NCBI GenBank assembly: GCA_022701365.1
Contig: JAKUHH010000234.1
Location: forward strand, 124,001-188,000
Length of the DNA: 64,000 nucleotides
Direction of reading: 5' to 3'
Source: Mycocentrospora acerina
Taxonomy: Eukaryota; Ascomycota; Dothideomycetes; Pleosporales
The translations under genes and the position numbers were made by a program. The first letter of the stretch is position 1. Every line of letters starts with the position of its first letter. Shown piece by piece: positions 11,415-23,206 of the stretch. The notes below the pieces were generated by a model. That model saw only the letters and a list, made by a program, of their open reading frames with translations. It was not told the DNA's origin and made no database searches.

Positions 11415-14305
11415 TTATCCCTGAACATGGATGTTGATATAGACGTGGAGGAGAATCCCGAGCTGAGTCCCGACCATATCCGATGCCTTTTCTTGGATCT
11501 GTACTCCCCTATTTATCTTTTCAGTGTCATTCTGATTTAGCTCGCTTTTGGAAGGAATACCTTTTTTAACCTTTATCAGATTCTTCACTTCCTCGGTGAG
11601 GAGCCCCTTTTCGACGAGGAGCTGTAGTCTGGGGTTTGTTGGGTCGGCGCCAAAGTTGAGAAAGTGTTTTATTGTAGAGGTTTCATCGGGGCTGCTCTCC
11701 TCACGATCTAATTGGGACTGTAGGAGCGCGCTCCAGGTTGTGATTGACTTATCATGGGGGCAGAAGTGTGGATCTGCGCCATGTTGGAGGAAGAGATACA
11801 TTAGGGGTTCGACTGTTCGTCTATGCATCCTGCTAAATTTGGGATTGAAATCTGGAGGGAATGACATTGTTAAGAACATGAGTTTCGTGGCTGCGCTAGG
11901 AGCTTGATGAGGAGGCATAGTTTTGAGAGCTGTGTCGATATATCCTGGAAGCTGATAAAGTATGGCATTATTTAGGAAGTTTGTTTCCGGATCCTCTATC
12001 AAGTGTGATGTTTTTCGACTTTTCAGTTTTGATGAGGGAACATTGGCTGAGCTCTGCATGAAAGTTACCCCATCCAGAATGATAGTGTTTGCAACAATTG
12101 TTGCAGCTTTGTCAATCTCGTTCCGCAAATTAATCTGAAATGTTGAACATCCTGGATCAGCCTCGATAGCACACTCTATAGCGGACTGCACTCGACCCCA
12201 GAAAGTGTCATATTTGATCGTATCTTCGCCCTGCGTTTTGATCCACATAATGTGAGAATTGTATAACCGGAGGTTAACATTGAACTGTTCGTTTGTTGCG
12301 CCGCATAGCTTCTTCCAAATCTCATCGTTGTCAAGGAAGTCCTTGACAGTACGATGCAAATATGTGACATTGACATATGGAAGTACTTCTGCTGATCTGG
12401 ACTTGACTTCAAGGAGTCCCCTACAGCAGGCCATGATGCGTCGACGCATGAGCTCAGCTCTTGAGGCGGCCTCTTGGGTGCTCATTTCTTTACAGGGAGC
12501 GTCGGTAATATAATTCGGGTCATCTTCGTCTGCAAATGACATATCCCGAAGCGTCAGGGGACGCCGCGAGGCTTGAACGAGCTGGAATAGCTGGGATGCT
12601 CTCTCGAAATGCCAGGTATCTAGACTATCGAGTATTCTCCAGAACAGATCCTCGAGATCAGCCGGCAAACTCTCAAGCCTTTTCTGTAAATCAGAAAGTC
12701 TTTCACCCTCCGACAAGCCAGTAAGAAGAGACTCTGTGACTAATATGACCCACAGAAATACCCCCGAGGATTTAATACATATGTTCTCGATGAGTTGAGA
12801 GGAAAACTTTGGGTCTAGTTGCTGAAAGACTCTGAACCCCGCGTTGTCGGTCATCTTCGATGTCACAAAGAGCTTGATGTCGTTGTAGGTGAGGTCCTCA
12901 AGCCGAAGATGTGGACGATGTCCGAAGGCATCTTCAAACTCAATCCACGGTCGACTAGATGCGCATACCTTGACTCCAGGAATGACTAACTCTTTGATAA
13001 AGTCGATAAGATCCAATGTCTTCCCCTGGAACTCATCCATACCGTCAATAAAGAACATAATTTTGGAAGATTTAGTAGCTTCCTTAAGCAATATCCGAAA
13101 TGCCTTTAATAACTCGTCCCACGTCCAAGGCATCTCATTCTGCTGAACGATACGCTCCCCAAAGAGTATGTCAATTTCCGCTCTATGAGGAAAGACAACC
13201 GGAACTAGATCCGGTATCTCTTTCAGAATCTGATACATCAGACTTCGAATCAGTCCCTCGTAGGACATCTGTATGTCTGACCCTGAGTTCCAAAAGAAAA
13301 ACGACGCTGTTATAAGCGGGCAGCGTCCAGACCATACCTGTAAAATGGAGTTTGTTTCTTGGTGGTCGGATACATATCTCACCAAAGTGGATTTTCCTGA
13401 TCCAGCCTTGCCAGTAACCCAATATAATGGCTCGTCATTTGATTGGATCCAGTCTGAGAAGTTTGCCCAATTAGCAGCTCCAGGTGAAGGATGGAACACC
13501 CACTTGAAGGTTTCCACATATGCATGCGCGATTTTTTCATACCGATAATTCATCTCTTGGAACTCGAGGAAGGTGAGCAAGCGATTGCCGACTTGTTCTG
13601 CGTCACCGACACGAATAAATCGATACATTTGTGCTGGTGGCGCCTTAGGCTTTGAATCTTGAAGGCTTTGACCATAACTTCTCCTGATTTCCTCAATCAC
13701 ATCGTTTTGCCATTTTGAACTACCACTTATCTCTGCTAGTATTTCGCGGCAAATACTCTGGGTCTTGTGCAAGTCTTGCTGATGGCTATTGTTTGCGGAC
13801 GTAACCTGTTCTCTAGTGTAGTAGTAAACTTAGCGAAGGACTGCAAAAGTTGAATAGATTAGAGGTACCTTAGTGATACAAGCACATGCATCGATATTTG
13901 TTGCCTGTAGCTTTCCACTGCCTTACAAAGCGTGTCAATTTCTTCCTGAGTCCAGACCGAACGTAGCGCTACCCGGAAGCTTTTCCAAAGCTGATGTTTG
14001 TCTTGCGTCTGCAGTTGATCGAGAGCTGAAATTAGGCGCCCACCAATTTCATTACATTGCATCCCCAGCCTAACAATCTCCTCATCCTGCGACGAAAAAG
14101 GCTGCAATTTGGGTTGGGTGATAGATTGCCGCAATTAGTCATTGACTTTTACCAAACTTGTGGTGATGATCTTTATTTCAGAATTACTTTCCAACTCTCC
14201 AGAATTAGATTTATAGATTTTTCGTGTCCCTGATACAATCTTCTCGGTGAAATCAAGAAACTGGACGACAGCTGTTGCGATGGCGAGAGAGGAAAATGGC
14301 TCCAT
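11415..14305 (-). CDS. NACHT-domain STAND NTPase (fungal NLR-like protein)
   Basis: Three exons, 14305-14153, 14101-13869 and 13812-11415, give 927 aa. Intron 1 is 51 nt, phase 0, and contains an in-frame TAA that is also part of its GACTAAT branch site. Intron 2 is 56 nt and ends CACTAG. The N-terminus MEPFSSLAIATAVVQFLDF is the fungal STAND N-terminal domain. The helical segment through SYRQQISMHVLVSL belongs to it. The NACHT core has a P-loop GKAGSGKS (about residues 263-270) and Walker B FIDGMDEF (about 383-390). The region around LDTWHFERASQLFQLV fits the DUF7791-type domain that follows NACHT in many fungal proteins. The tail has two ankyrin-like pieces (LQHGADPHF, LNFGADP) but no long repeat array. 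Such proteins are thought to work in heterokaryon incompatibility or innate immunity; that role is inferred from the family. Confidence 0.88.
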
Positions 14306-15560
14306 GATCAAGAAAACCTGATGGCGAAGATAAGGAGAACAAGTGGAACACAAGGCAGAGGCATCAATTAATACTGAACGTCATATCTGCGGAGCGCTTA
14401 GAATTGGGGCTGAGCGGCTACGTCCAATCCCACTTCAACACAACATGTCATAAGCACGGGTTTGCCACTCATCTGTCGTAATAAGACTGTGGTTAAGCCA
14501 TGGTGGCTGCTGTATCCTGCTACGCAGAAACCGACCACAGCCCCAGCTGGCGGTACATTTATTGTATCGTGTCGAACTCTGTGGTCATTAGCTGCTAGTA
14601 GTTGTATGCCTTTCCAGCCTCACAGCCTTACGAGGAGCTTTAGCCCATATCAAAGGACTGCGTCACTCTTTCAGCCTTGGAATCGCAAAAGTAAAGTCAA
14701 GGAACATAGAAATAATCCCTTCTGCCCACACTTGCACCCACTCACGATGCAGGAGGGCAAGGAATATCTATCCGCCCTGCTGTCAAGCCCGGAAGACTCT
14801 CAAGATTCTTTTTAAATCTACAACTTCTACACCATACGAAGAAACGGTCTGAAAAACTGAGGGAATGCCCTGAGGGGCGGGGGCTGCTGGTTCTTCCTTA
14901 ACTTGAAGGGTTGAGCTTTAGGGCAGCCTTATGGCTGCCATTTTGCTGTATCTTCTAACACCAAGATTGTGGTTTAGTTATCTTGGACTAAAAGTCTTGA
15001 AATTAGACACTTACTTAACGCGAAAGATGAAGGTGTTCAAAGTATAAAGAGTATGAGTAATTATCCTATGAAGCTCCAGACTGCAGCCTGAATAAACAAC
15101 GCTTATCCCAGTTTGGCAACTATTAGCTCACATCTCGGGGAAACCACTCCTTCTGAATACCTAGATGGGTCTTTTCAATAAAAGGTCCCAAAAATTAAGC
15201 GGATGAATACTATGATTCCATAGCTCTGCTTGTCTAATTGTATACCCTGAAAGGCTCATACTTTAGACGGCAAGTGACTCCAATCAATCAATCAATCAAA
15301 GAGAAACAAGATGATTCATAAGTACTCACCACGTTGAGCACAAAGAACCCTCAGAACAATAACACTGACTTCCCCACACAACTGCTTGCTGAATGAATAA
15401 AAAAAAGGCGCAACCCATTTAAAACACTATTTTGCAAAATCTGAATCTTTATACATCCTACACACTACACTCTATCCATTCAACTAGCATCTTCTCCCTT
15501 CAAAAAAAGTCTATTCACCTCACTCCAACTCCCATCACCACCTCCACCACCATCATCAAC
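14306..15560. other. intergenic, no gene recognised
   Basis: This is the upstream region of the NACHT gene and the 3' flank of the dihydroorotate dehydrogenase gene. It has short AATC repeats near 15282-15300. A 117-codon plus-strand frame at 14462-14815 starts without a convincing ATG context and shows no domain. I see no RNA gene. Confidence 0.4.
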
Positions 15561-17165
15561 CTAATTCTTCGTAATCGTCGACTGCTTCCTCGCCTCCTCA
15601 CGCATCTCCTTCTTGATCCTGCTGATGGTGCCCGCCCCGCCGTAAATCATTGCTGTATAAACCTGCGCGACACTTGCTCCAGCGTCCAGAATCTCTCTGG
15701 CCTGTCGACCGTTGGTGATACCGCCGGTTGCGAAGAGGACTTTTCTTGGTGCTTTGGGTGCGGGCGCGGCGTCAGGTGTGGCGTGTACTGTGACTGTTGG
15801 GGCTGACTCGGCGAGATCGTCAATGTTGGATGATGGCGTGGCCTGGTCGAGAGAGAGGGTTGTTTTCGTCATTGATGATGGTGTGTTATCAGATGGGGTC
15901 GAGGACGAGGCAAAGGTCTTTGGTCCGTCGTCGAGGGCTTTCCTGTACTTGCTTACGAGGGCGAGGGTGCGCTCGAACATCTGCGGGCCAGAGTATCCGC
16001 CCTGTTCGAGGAGGAGCCTTGCCTCGGCATTGGGGAGCTGGTAGCCCTTTGGTAGAGGGTCGGGCCTCCTGTTTGTTGTGTTGCCAACGATTATGCCGTC
16101 GACGCCAGAGTCCCACACGGCTTCGCAGATGCCGGCGATCTGCTCTTCTGAGTCTTCATCTGGGCTGACTTTGACCATGATGGCGGGCTTAGTCTTGCGG
16201 TCAATTTTCTTGACAGCCTGTACGACGCCAGAAAGAAGACGCGTCAGGGGCTCGACGTTTTGCAGGGTGCGCAGACCAGGGGTGTTGGGCGAGGAGACAT
16301 TGACGACGAGAATGTCGGCGTATTTCCCTACATGGCCTACAGCGGTAGCATAGTCGCGCACCACGGCATCAATATCATTCTCTGACGTCGTCTTGTTCTT
16401 TGCAACCTGAACAGCCATGAGTCGTCCAGAAAGGAGCGACCCCGGGGGCACGCCAGCCTCACCGTTGAGCACCGCTCGCTCTGCCTCCTCGTCCATGCCC
16501 AGACCAGCGTGGTAAGCAAACTCCCTCACTCGCTGGCGCAACCTCATAGCAACCACCTCTGCGCCCTCGGAGTTGAAGCCATACCGGTTGATCAACGCGT
16601 TCTGGCTGGGCAGCCTAAACACTCTAGGCTTTGGGTTTCCCTCCTGTGGCAGGAGCGTGACGGCGCCAACCTCGACAATTCCAGCACCCATCTCCAACAG
16701 CGGCGTGGGGACCTCTCCGCCCTTGTCAATGCCTGCAGACGTTCCAATCGGGTTCGCCAGTCGGTGCCCAAAGATCTCCACCGCCAAATCACCCGCGGCA
16801 TCGTCGTTGCCGCGTTCCCGAGGGTTCAAGCCAAAGCTGTGCAGCGTCTTCAGTATCTTGGTGCCCGCCTTGTGCGCATCCTCGCCATCAGGGTAGATTT
16901 GGCGCAGGGCAGGGACAATGAGCCATTCATGGATGCTGGCGCGCGTGTCGGTGACGTAGAGGTAGCCGAGTGAGAGACCGAGGGCAATAGCGGTGCTGTA
17001 GACGAAGTTCTTGGTGCGGGTGCCGGCGGAGCGGACGTTGGTTGCGGCCTCGTTGGCGGCAATGGTCGCGGATCTCGTGGGGTGGAGGAACGGGCGGTGG
17101 GACGGGCGGCAGCGGGCGATTGAAGGGCGCACGCGGAGGGCCCGCATCTGCACGGCCGTGTTCAT
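15561..17165 (-). CDS. DHODH: dihydroorotate dehydrogenase (quinone), mitochondrial class 2
   Basis: Oxidises dihydroorotate to orotate in pyrimidine synthesis, passing electrons to ubiquinone at the mitochondrial inner membrane. Single exon, 534 aa from the ATG at 17165. An in-frame TTG further upstream is not a likely start. The N-terminus is Arg-rich (MNTAVQMRALRVRPS), followed by one membrane segment (VYSTAIALGLSLGYLYV), as expected for the membrane-anchored class. FMN-barrel motifs include GTSAGIDKGGE, NRYGFNSEG, the catalytic-serine loop VNVSSPNTPGLR, and VGNTTNRR. Near the C-terminus a Ser/Thr/Ala/Pro-rich insert (around residues 430-485) interrupts the barrel before VLFATGGI. The family core resumes afterwards and ends normally. 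Assignment is secure. Confidence 0.95.
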   Translation of the reverse strand: MNTAVQMRALRVRPSIARCRPSHRPFLHPTRSATIAANEAATNVRSAGTRTKNFVYSTAIALGLSLGYLYVTDTRASIHEWLIVPALRQIYPDGEDAHKAGTKILKTLHSFGLNPRERGNDDAAGDLAVEIFGHRLANPIGTSAGIDKGGEVPTPLLEMGAGIVEVGAVTLLPQEGNPKPRVFRLPSQNALINRYGFNSEGAEVVAMRLRQRVREFAYHAGLGMDEEAERAVLNGEAGVPPGSLLSGRLMAVQVAKNKTTSENDIDAVVRDYATAVGHVGKYADILVVNVSSPNTPGLRTLQNVEPLTRLLSGVVQAVKKIDRKTKPAIMVKVSPDEDSEEQIAGICEAVWDSGVDGIIVGNTTNRRPDPLPKGYQLPNAEARLLLEQGGYSGPQMFERTLALVSKYRKALDDGPKTFASSSTPSDNTPSSMTKTTLSLDQATPSSNIDDLAESAPTVTVHATPDAAPAPKAPRKVLFATGGITNGRQAREILDAGASVAQVYTAMIYGGAGTISRIKKEMREEARKQSTITKN

Positions 17166-17691
17166 TGTCACGAGGGCAGGTTGCTGCCCAGAGAACAGCC
17201 AGGAGCTACGCAATTGCGGTTGTTTGGGGTGAGAGCTGCGTGGTTGAAGTTGCAAAAGCCGACTTCGGTGATGCCGGGTTTGATTGGTCAGACGTCACCC
17301 CCAAGAAAGCGTTCAAGTTCAGGCAAGTGATGATGATGGGAGGAAAAGAAGCTGTACGTCAATGACTGAAAGGTTGAGAATACTGTTAGAGGGCACTATC
17401 TGCAAGGACATATAAACACAAATTTGGCACGAAAATATCCCGTTCTGCGCAATACCACGTCGAACCCAAACGCCAGGCTATGCAAATCCATCTCAAATAT
17501 CAGAATATCCACCTACCCGCCTTCTAATTCTAAATCACAAGCTCATATGTGAGACAAGTGCGCCCATCTGGCATCTCTATCAACCTCCCCCTCCTTACTA
17601 ACAAGCGTCAGCGAACACTCTCTGATCCCCCTCCACAAACCCCCCATCCACATACCTCTCGATCACAGGCCAACAAAGAAGCCGTTCAAAC
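17166..17691. other. intergenic between two minus-strand genes
   Basis: Upstream region of dihydroorotate dehydrogenase and 3' flank of the CHIP gene. Pyrimidine-rich, no gene seen. Confidence 0.4.
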
Positions 17692-18653
17692 CTACCAATC
17701 ATATATCCAGCCACTATTCTGTTCCATAAATTCTGTACACGCCTCTTTCAGAGCGATATTTGGTCGCAGGTCATTAATTGTCAAAATCTCCCTCGTCAGC
17801 GGATCTGTCGCACTTCTCTTCAAATGCTCAATCAGCGTCGCACGCTCGTACGACCGTCCGTTCTTCGTCACAACCGGATCATGCATAATCTCAAATGTTA
17901 TCCCGTCAACGAGATAATCAGGCACTTCACGCTTCTGCTGATGCTCGGGGTCGGATATCGCAAACGCGGTCCGTAAGTCATCCCTCTTCTTTTCAAATTC
18001 GCTCTTCAGCTCGTTCTTTTCTTCTTGCCCTTCCACTCTGCTGACTTCGGCCGACTCTATGCGAGCGTTGATGTCGTCCACGTCCCTCTTGTACTGCGTT
18101 TCGAGCATGGATTCCAGATCCGAGAGCAAATCTCCACGTCGCCGTATGCGCTCGCGTTCGCGAATGTCCCATTTGGCTTTTTTGCACTTGAGGACAAGGG
18201 CAGAGATTGTGGCGGCGTTGGATGTTTGTTGGGAAGAGGTTGTGCAAAGTTCGTAGGCCATGAGTGCGCTGGAAAGAGCCTCATTGGGATGGTTGATACT
18301 GAGTTGGGCTTGTGCTGCGTGGATTGTTAGCAGCTGGCCCTTTGTTCTACTGTCGTTCCTTTGAGACGATTTGGGCTTGGGTGAATGGCGTGATTCGGCG
18401 TACCCAGATAGAAAAACGCCTTCATATTATCTTTCAACAGCTCAATACTCCGAATACAATCATCGATGACTCCGTCCCATTTCTCCAGCTTCAGTCTTGC
18501 ATTCGCGCGATTTGTGAATAATAATGGATTACTGGAATTCTTCTGGATGGCCTGCGAGTAGTATCCCTCTGCTCCCTCATAATCGCCATTCTTGAAGAGC
18601 TGGTTTCCCTGGCTCTTGAGTTGTTCAGCCGCATACTCGTTGCCTGGAGCCAT
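17692..18653 (-). CDS. CHIP: CHIP-type E3 ubiquitin ligase (TPR + U-box)
   Basis: Co-chaperone ligase that binds Hsp70/Hsp90 tails through TPRs and ubiquitinates clients. Two exons, 18653-18404 and 18314-17692, give 290 aa (human CHIP/STUB1 is 303). The 88-nt intron has a GCTAAC branch and joins KAFFYL to AQAQLSINHPNEAL inside a TPR. TPR helices begin at EQLKSQGNQLFKNGDYEGA and continue through NPLLFTNRANARLKLEKW. A charged helical region follows (ERERIRRRGDLL...), like the CHIP coiled-coil dimerisation segment. The U-box starts at VPDYLVDGITFEIMHDPVV and runs to the end (LTINDLRPN, then WIYDW). Many fungi have this gene although budding yeast lacks it. The domain order makes the call firm. 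Confidence 0.93.
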
Positions 18654-19196
18654 TGTGCGCGGCTGGAAATGAAAGTTGGGGGAGGAGGCGTAGAGCGGCT
18701 GCAGCGGAGGAGACGTCGGAGTTTAGCTGTGATGATTGGTACGGGTTCAATCGCGGGGGGTGGGGCGGCTTGACCGAGTTGTGGAAGCTTCCAGACGACG
18801 ATGAGGTGAGCAACACTGCGCAAATTTATGTGAGAAGAGGCACGGAGATCGGTCGCATGGCGCGTGAAAATGCTCTGTCAGAGGCAGGACGAGACGCTGG
18901 CTGCACGTTATTTGACACGATACAGCTCCGCGTTCTGTCAGTGGGGCCTTGAATCGGCTTGACGGCACGTTCAGCACAAGCCAAACACTACCAGTATGAG
19001 TGCTATAAACCAGAACACTAATCATTAAACTAGCAAACCTACCCCAAATAAATTACAGAAAACGCATACTTGACAATACTTTATACACGGCATCCAACGT
19101 ACATCCTTCAAAAGCAGAATTTGCTTGAACAGATTCTCCACATTAAACGCCCAATAAAACAGCCACTTGCTAGGCAGCACCCGAGGTAATACGTGC
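18654..19196. other. intergenic, no gene seen
   Basis: Upstream region of the CHIP gene and 3' flank of the basic hypothetical protein. A plus-strand frame at 18653-18952 lacks any recognisable feature. Confidence 0.35.
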
Positions 19197-19820
19197 CTAT
19201 ACTTGCTGCACAGCAAGTACGCTACTCTGTGCCTTCACTCCATCTTCAACCACCTCGTGACTACCTTTCGAGTCCCTCCTGTCTCCCTTGTACAAATTCG
19301 GATAGCTTCTCTGCCTCCTCATGCCCTCTCCATCCACCTCCTCCTCCTCTCTATTCCGACTGGGTGGCATGCTCCTCTTCCTACCCCTACCCCCTTCCCT
19401 GAAGCTCTCTCTCTTTCGTCCTCCATCCTCTTCCATATCTTCCTCCAATGTCGCACTTCGATTCCTCACCCTCCCTCTAAACGTGTGGTCAGGCTCAGCG
19501 TCACTCCTCCGCCTATGCTTCTTCTGTGCAACAGTTGGCGGAGAGATGCTAGAGGATGGTGAGGCTTGACGATGGTGTTTCCGATGGTGATTCCTATATC
19601 GCGAGCCGCTTTTACGGTCATGGCCTCGTGAGGGGGATGAGGCGCGACGGGGAGAATGTGAGGATTTGCGACGACGCTTGAGACGGCCACGCTCTTCTGC
19701 TTCGAATTCTGATGACATGGCGGGTAGCATATCGTCGATTGCACTTTCGTTTGTTGATACTGGAAGCTCTGTCATAATTGGCACGGCTGCAGGCGCCTGG
19801 GGATCATTTATAGTCGACAT
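19197..19820 (-). CDS. hypothetical basic, disordered protein
   Basis: A 207-aa intronless frame with an ATG at 19820. The sequence is mostly charged and low complexity: an acidic/neutral head (STNESAIDDMLPAMSSEFEAEERG), then Arg/Ser/His-rich stretches (KRRRKSSHSPRRASSPSRGH; NHHRKHHRQ; AQKKHRRRSD), alternating Glu- and Arg-rich parts, and a short non-charged tail. It resembles SR-like or nuclear basic proteins only in composition. There is no domain, signal or membrane segment. The frame stays open for 624 bases with consistent composition, so a real gene is likelier than not. An unseen intron or different C-terminus is possible. Confidence 0.5.
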   Translation of the reverse strand: MSTINDPQAPAAVPIMTELPVSTNESAIDDMLPAMSSEFEAEERGRLKRRRKSSHSPRRASSPSRGHDRKSGSRYRNHHRKHHRQASPSSSISPPTVAQKKHRRRSDAEPDHTFRGRVRNRSATLEEDMEEDGGRKRESFREGGRGRKRSMPPSRNREEEEVDGEGMRRQRSYPNLYKGDRRDSKGSHEVVEDGVKAQSSVLAVQQV

Positions 19821-20509
19821 GGCTACTTTTCTCTCAACTGTAGAGTGACCACGAGGGCAGCGTGAGTGAGCACTGAGTAGTGCGTGAGGGGTGCATTAGT
19901 CGCATGCGTAACGGGCCGTTTGAGAGAGTGATCGCTCTAGGCGTTGCGTGTGAGCAGAGAAACAAACAGCTGACATTGGTAGCGATTACCTTTGGGCAGC
20001 TGACATCATTGGTCATAGCGCCTTCGTCTCGTTTTAGAAGCGGACGATCCTCACCCCTCCCCCGTCTTCATCCGGGCATCCCTGTCGTGTACCTGGCTAA
20101 CATGCACACCTCACGCTTTGGGTAGTCTGTCGTTTGCTCTTCTGGACATGATGCTGCACCTGGCCGTTGACTTAAGCACTGTGGCAACTGAGCCACGAAT
20201 AACCCTCGCCGCAGACAGGCGGTGCAGCATTCCCTGCAGATCAATTCCTCTTTGTAAAAATGTTGTCACGGCGACACTCGGCTATCCGGATCAACCTTCT
20301 TCGCGAGCTTCACTTGCATGCCAGTTGATTACAGCTTTATCCCTGGGCAACGGCGCGCGTTGAACATGATGTGGATCGACCTTGTCCCTGCACCGTGCAC
20401 AGGAGCTGTTGTTTTGATTTTCCACAACCTATAAGACTAAAGCTATGTCTCTGCTGACGTTTTAGATTCCATCTTCTCAGCAAAGAATCTCTCAGCATCC
20501 ATCTCAATC
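19821..20509. other. divergent intergenic region
   Basis: Lies between the minus-strand basic protein and the plus-strand 2EXR gene. No gene or clear repeat is seen; a GTGCACCG/CGGTGCAC-like inverted word occurs near 20388. Confidence 0.35.
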
Positions 20510-21432
20510 ATGAACACGTCAGATTTCGCCAGCCAGGAGTGCTCCTTCACCGCCCCGACTCAACCTTTCCGATTCCTCGACCTTCCAAAAGAATTACGTT
20601 TAATGGTGTATGAACGTCTACCACGTGAAATTAAACATTACACTATCAAAGTGTCGAAACCCCCATCTGCCTGTTGCCTCCACAATGCTTCGATGATACT
20701 GGTCAAGAAGGCCACCTCTACAGACATCTTAGCAGCCTGCAAACAAATCAACTCCGAGGCAGACGGACTGGTTCAAAAGACCATTCGAAACTTTATCCTT
20801 ACAGCCACACCCAAGATCGTCATGAACGCGGAAGCCTGTCACGACTGTTGTGCATCTGACCAGACCGCTGGCCTGGAGTGTCTTATCGATACTGTTCAAA
20901 ACCTCTCCAAAGCAGTAAGAGTAAGCGACTGTGTGTCATTCTTCTAAATATCATGCTGACAATGCACTCAAAGACAGCTGGATCAGAGCGCAATGACTGG
21001 TACTCACCCACACGTGAACAACTAAACAACCTCTGCATCACAGACTCACACATGCAATCAAAGTTCAACAACATCTGTATACAAACAGAACGTCAGCTCG
21101 CCTTTCACGGCAACAGCCACATTGTGCAACTAGTCAATATCTTGCCCAAGTCGTCATCTCCCAGCTATCAGATGCTGTTCCAGGAGAACCGTCTGAGACC
21201 ACTCTTTCACATGAATATGCACCTACCCCAATACGCTGGCTTTGAGGTTACTATGGCGGGATGGATCAAGGCGGATCCTAGCACTGGGAATTTAATTCTG
21301 GACAAATGCATACCGACGTACATGCAGAGCAGATATCCTGCGTCGGCAAGATATCATTATAACATTTGCGATGGGGCCATAGTCGACCAAGCGATGGACA
21401 AGGATACTTGGACTCAGGAATGGCTAGAGTAG
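20510..21432 (+). CDS. 2EXR/F-box-like protein
   Basis: Two exons, 20510-20920 and 20974-21432, give 289 aa. The 53-nt intron begins GTAAGC and ends AAAG. An alternative donor six bases earlier (GTAAGA) is also in phase and would remove two residues. After a short Ser/Thr/Gln-rich start, FRFLDLPKELRLMVYERLPREI is the 2EXR/F-box-like motif near residues 21-41. ILAACKQINSEADGL is the conserved helix that typically follows. The middle has a CHDCC cysteine cluster at about residue 110. The C-terminal half (QLAFHGNSHIVQLVNILP, MAGWIKADPSTGNLIL) shows no named domain. Function unknown, probably protein-protein interaction. Confidence 0.78.
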
Positions 21433-22160
21433 GTTAACTCAAAAGTTCATTTTGCTTCGAGTTTCTTTGAGTTATATGGATTCTTTTTCTCCTTCTTGAT
21501 GAGAGTTTTGTCGCTCGATGTCTGTTGACGCGAAATCTTACATTTCCTCTCTTCCGATTTATCGAATTTCTTTGACTACAGGCAGCAAACTCTATCGATC
21601 TGGGTGACATCTCGTCCCAAACTTCTCTTGCTATTGTACACACTTTTATTTCGCATTTTCTCGGATTTTCCCCAATTTTGGTGCCTTTGGATGCAGCACA
21701 TATCGATAAACTCCAGAAACTTGCTCGGGGCAGTGCAAAAGCCATGGTCCTACACAACCAATCATATCAGTCCAGTCTTGCAGATTACTTGTGGCAACTG
21801 CCTATCTGTCAGCATTCACATGCCTTATGACAGTCCATGACATGGTTTGTGATACTACCGAGTCGGGGCGTTGCTCAGGCATGCGACTTCTGACAGACAA
21901 TTACTGCCTTGTTTCGACCTCATGGTCGCGCATTCTAATCAACTCTAGAACGATGCGGTTAAAATGTTAGTCCTAACCTCACAACAAGAAATTCGATTCT
22001 CTTGAAAAGAATATTCATATACAACAGGCAGGATACCATTCACCAAAGGTTTGATAGACTTTGACAATTGCATTAGACCAAGCATGTTTTAGTCTCATGT
22101 TCTCCTCTGCTTCCTTCTAGCGGATTTGCAGCCTCTACCCAAGCACCACTTTTCTCATAT
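21433..22160. other. intergenic, no gene seen
   Basis: Convergent spacer between the 2EXR gene and the xylanase gene, AT-richer than flanking exons. Short frames at 21434-21757 and 21604-21840 are not supported by start context or domains. Confidence 0.35.
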
Positions 22161-23206
22161 CTACTTCTGGAGCGTCCTCAGGTAATCTCTAATCGCATAG
22201 TACGCATCCTTCGGGGCCCAAGTGTCCGCAAAGAGCAGCGGCGTGGCTTCTGGCTGCCACGAGTCGGTGTCGCGAATACCCCAGGTAGTCACACCCACGC
22301 AATGAGGCACGTAGTAGCAAGCCTGCACAACGGTCCTGTACTCTTCCGGGTTTGCGCCCACAATATCCAGCTCAGTAATTGCGACTTCGGGAACATTCGC
22401 GGCAGCCATTGTCCTCAGTGCAGTCTCGATTGCGTTGGCCATACCTACGACGGTCAGGATTAGTATGCTATTTCGCATTGAAAGAGGAAAAATGGGTAAA
22501 TCTTACCAGCCTTAAGGTGAGTCTGCGATCCAATACCATCAATTGGAATTCCCTGTGCCACCCACTGGTTCACCTTGCGCACGAGAGCCGGCAGCTTCGC
22601 CCAATCCGCATTATCGAGGTTGTAATCGTTGATGTAGAGTTTGGCCTGGGGATCCGCCGCGCGTGCAGCACGGAAGGCAATGCCAACGAAATCTTCGCCG
22701 AGGACGGAAGAGAAGACGGACGTTCGCAGCGTACCGTCGTCGTTGAAAATCTCATTCACCACGTCCCACGCACGTATCTTGCCCTTCCATCGGGTCACCA
22801 ATGTGGTCACGTGGTTCTGGATCACGCTTGTCAATTCCGCCCTGTCCGTGATGGATTCCACCCAGTGTGGCAGCGAAATGTGCCACAGCAGCGCATGCCC
22901 TCTAATGCTCTTTCCGTTGCTGACAGCCCAGTTGACAAGGTAGTCAGGTGTGCTAAAGGAGAATTGACCGCGGTTGGGCTCTGTCTGGTCCCATTTCATG
23001 GAGTATTCGGGCGTGACCTGGCCGAACCTGGACTTTATAATCGCAGCATTTTCGCCAGACTCGAGTCTACCCTGCTCGGCAGTGGTTCCGAAGTAGATTT
23101 TTCCGATGCCCTTGTAGAGTGTGTCGATACTCTCGATGTCCCGACGTTCGGCGACGGGAGAGGCTCCAACGAGAAGGGGTGCAAGGAGAAGTGGCGAGAA
23201 CCTCAT
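22161..23206 (-). CDS. secreted GH10 endo-1,4-beta-xylanase
   Basis: Hydrolyses internal beta-1,4 links of xylan outside the cell. Two exons, 23206-22507 and 22444-22161, give 327 aa. The 62-nt intron has a TACTAAT branch and joins THLKAG to MANAIE. A signal peptide is evident ([16 protein letters not shown]). GH10 motifs are in order: [42 protein letters not shown] with acid/base E152, [16 protein letters not shown] and AITELDI with nucleophile E258. The C-terminal strand [14 protein letters not shown] completes the barrel. The length is right for a single-domain enzyme without a carbohydrate-binding module. The more usual LVWHxQLPxW appears here as [10 protein letters not shown], a minor variant. 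Neighbours do not suggest a cell-wall-degradation cluster. Confidence 0.94.

Noticed and set aside
14135..14137. In-frame TAA suggesting that the NACHT gene is a pseudogene
   Set aside because: It lies in a 51-nt GT-AG intron with a GACTAAT branch; removing it keeps phase and the family sequence.
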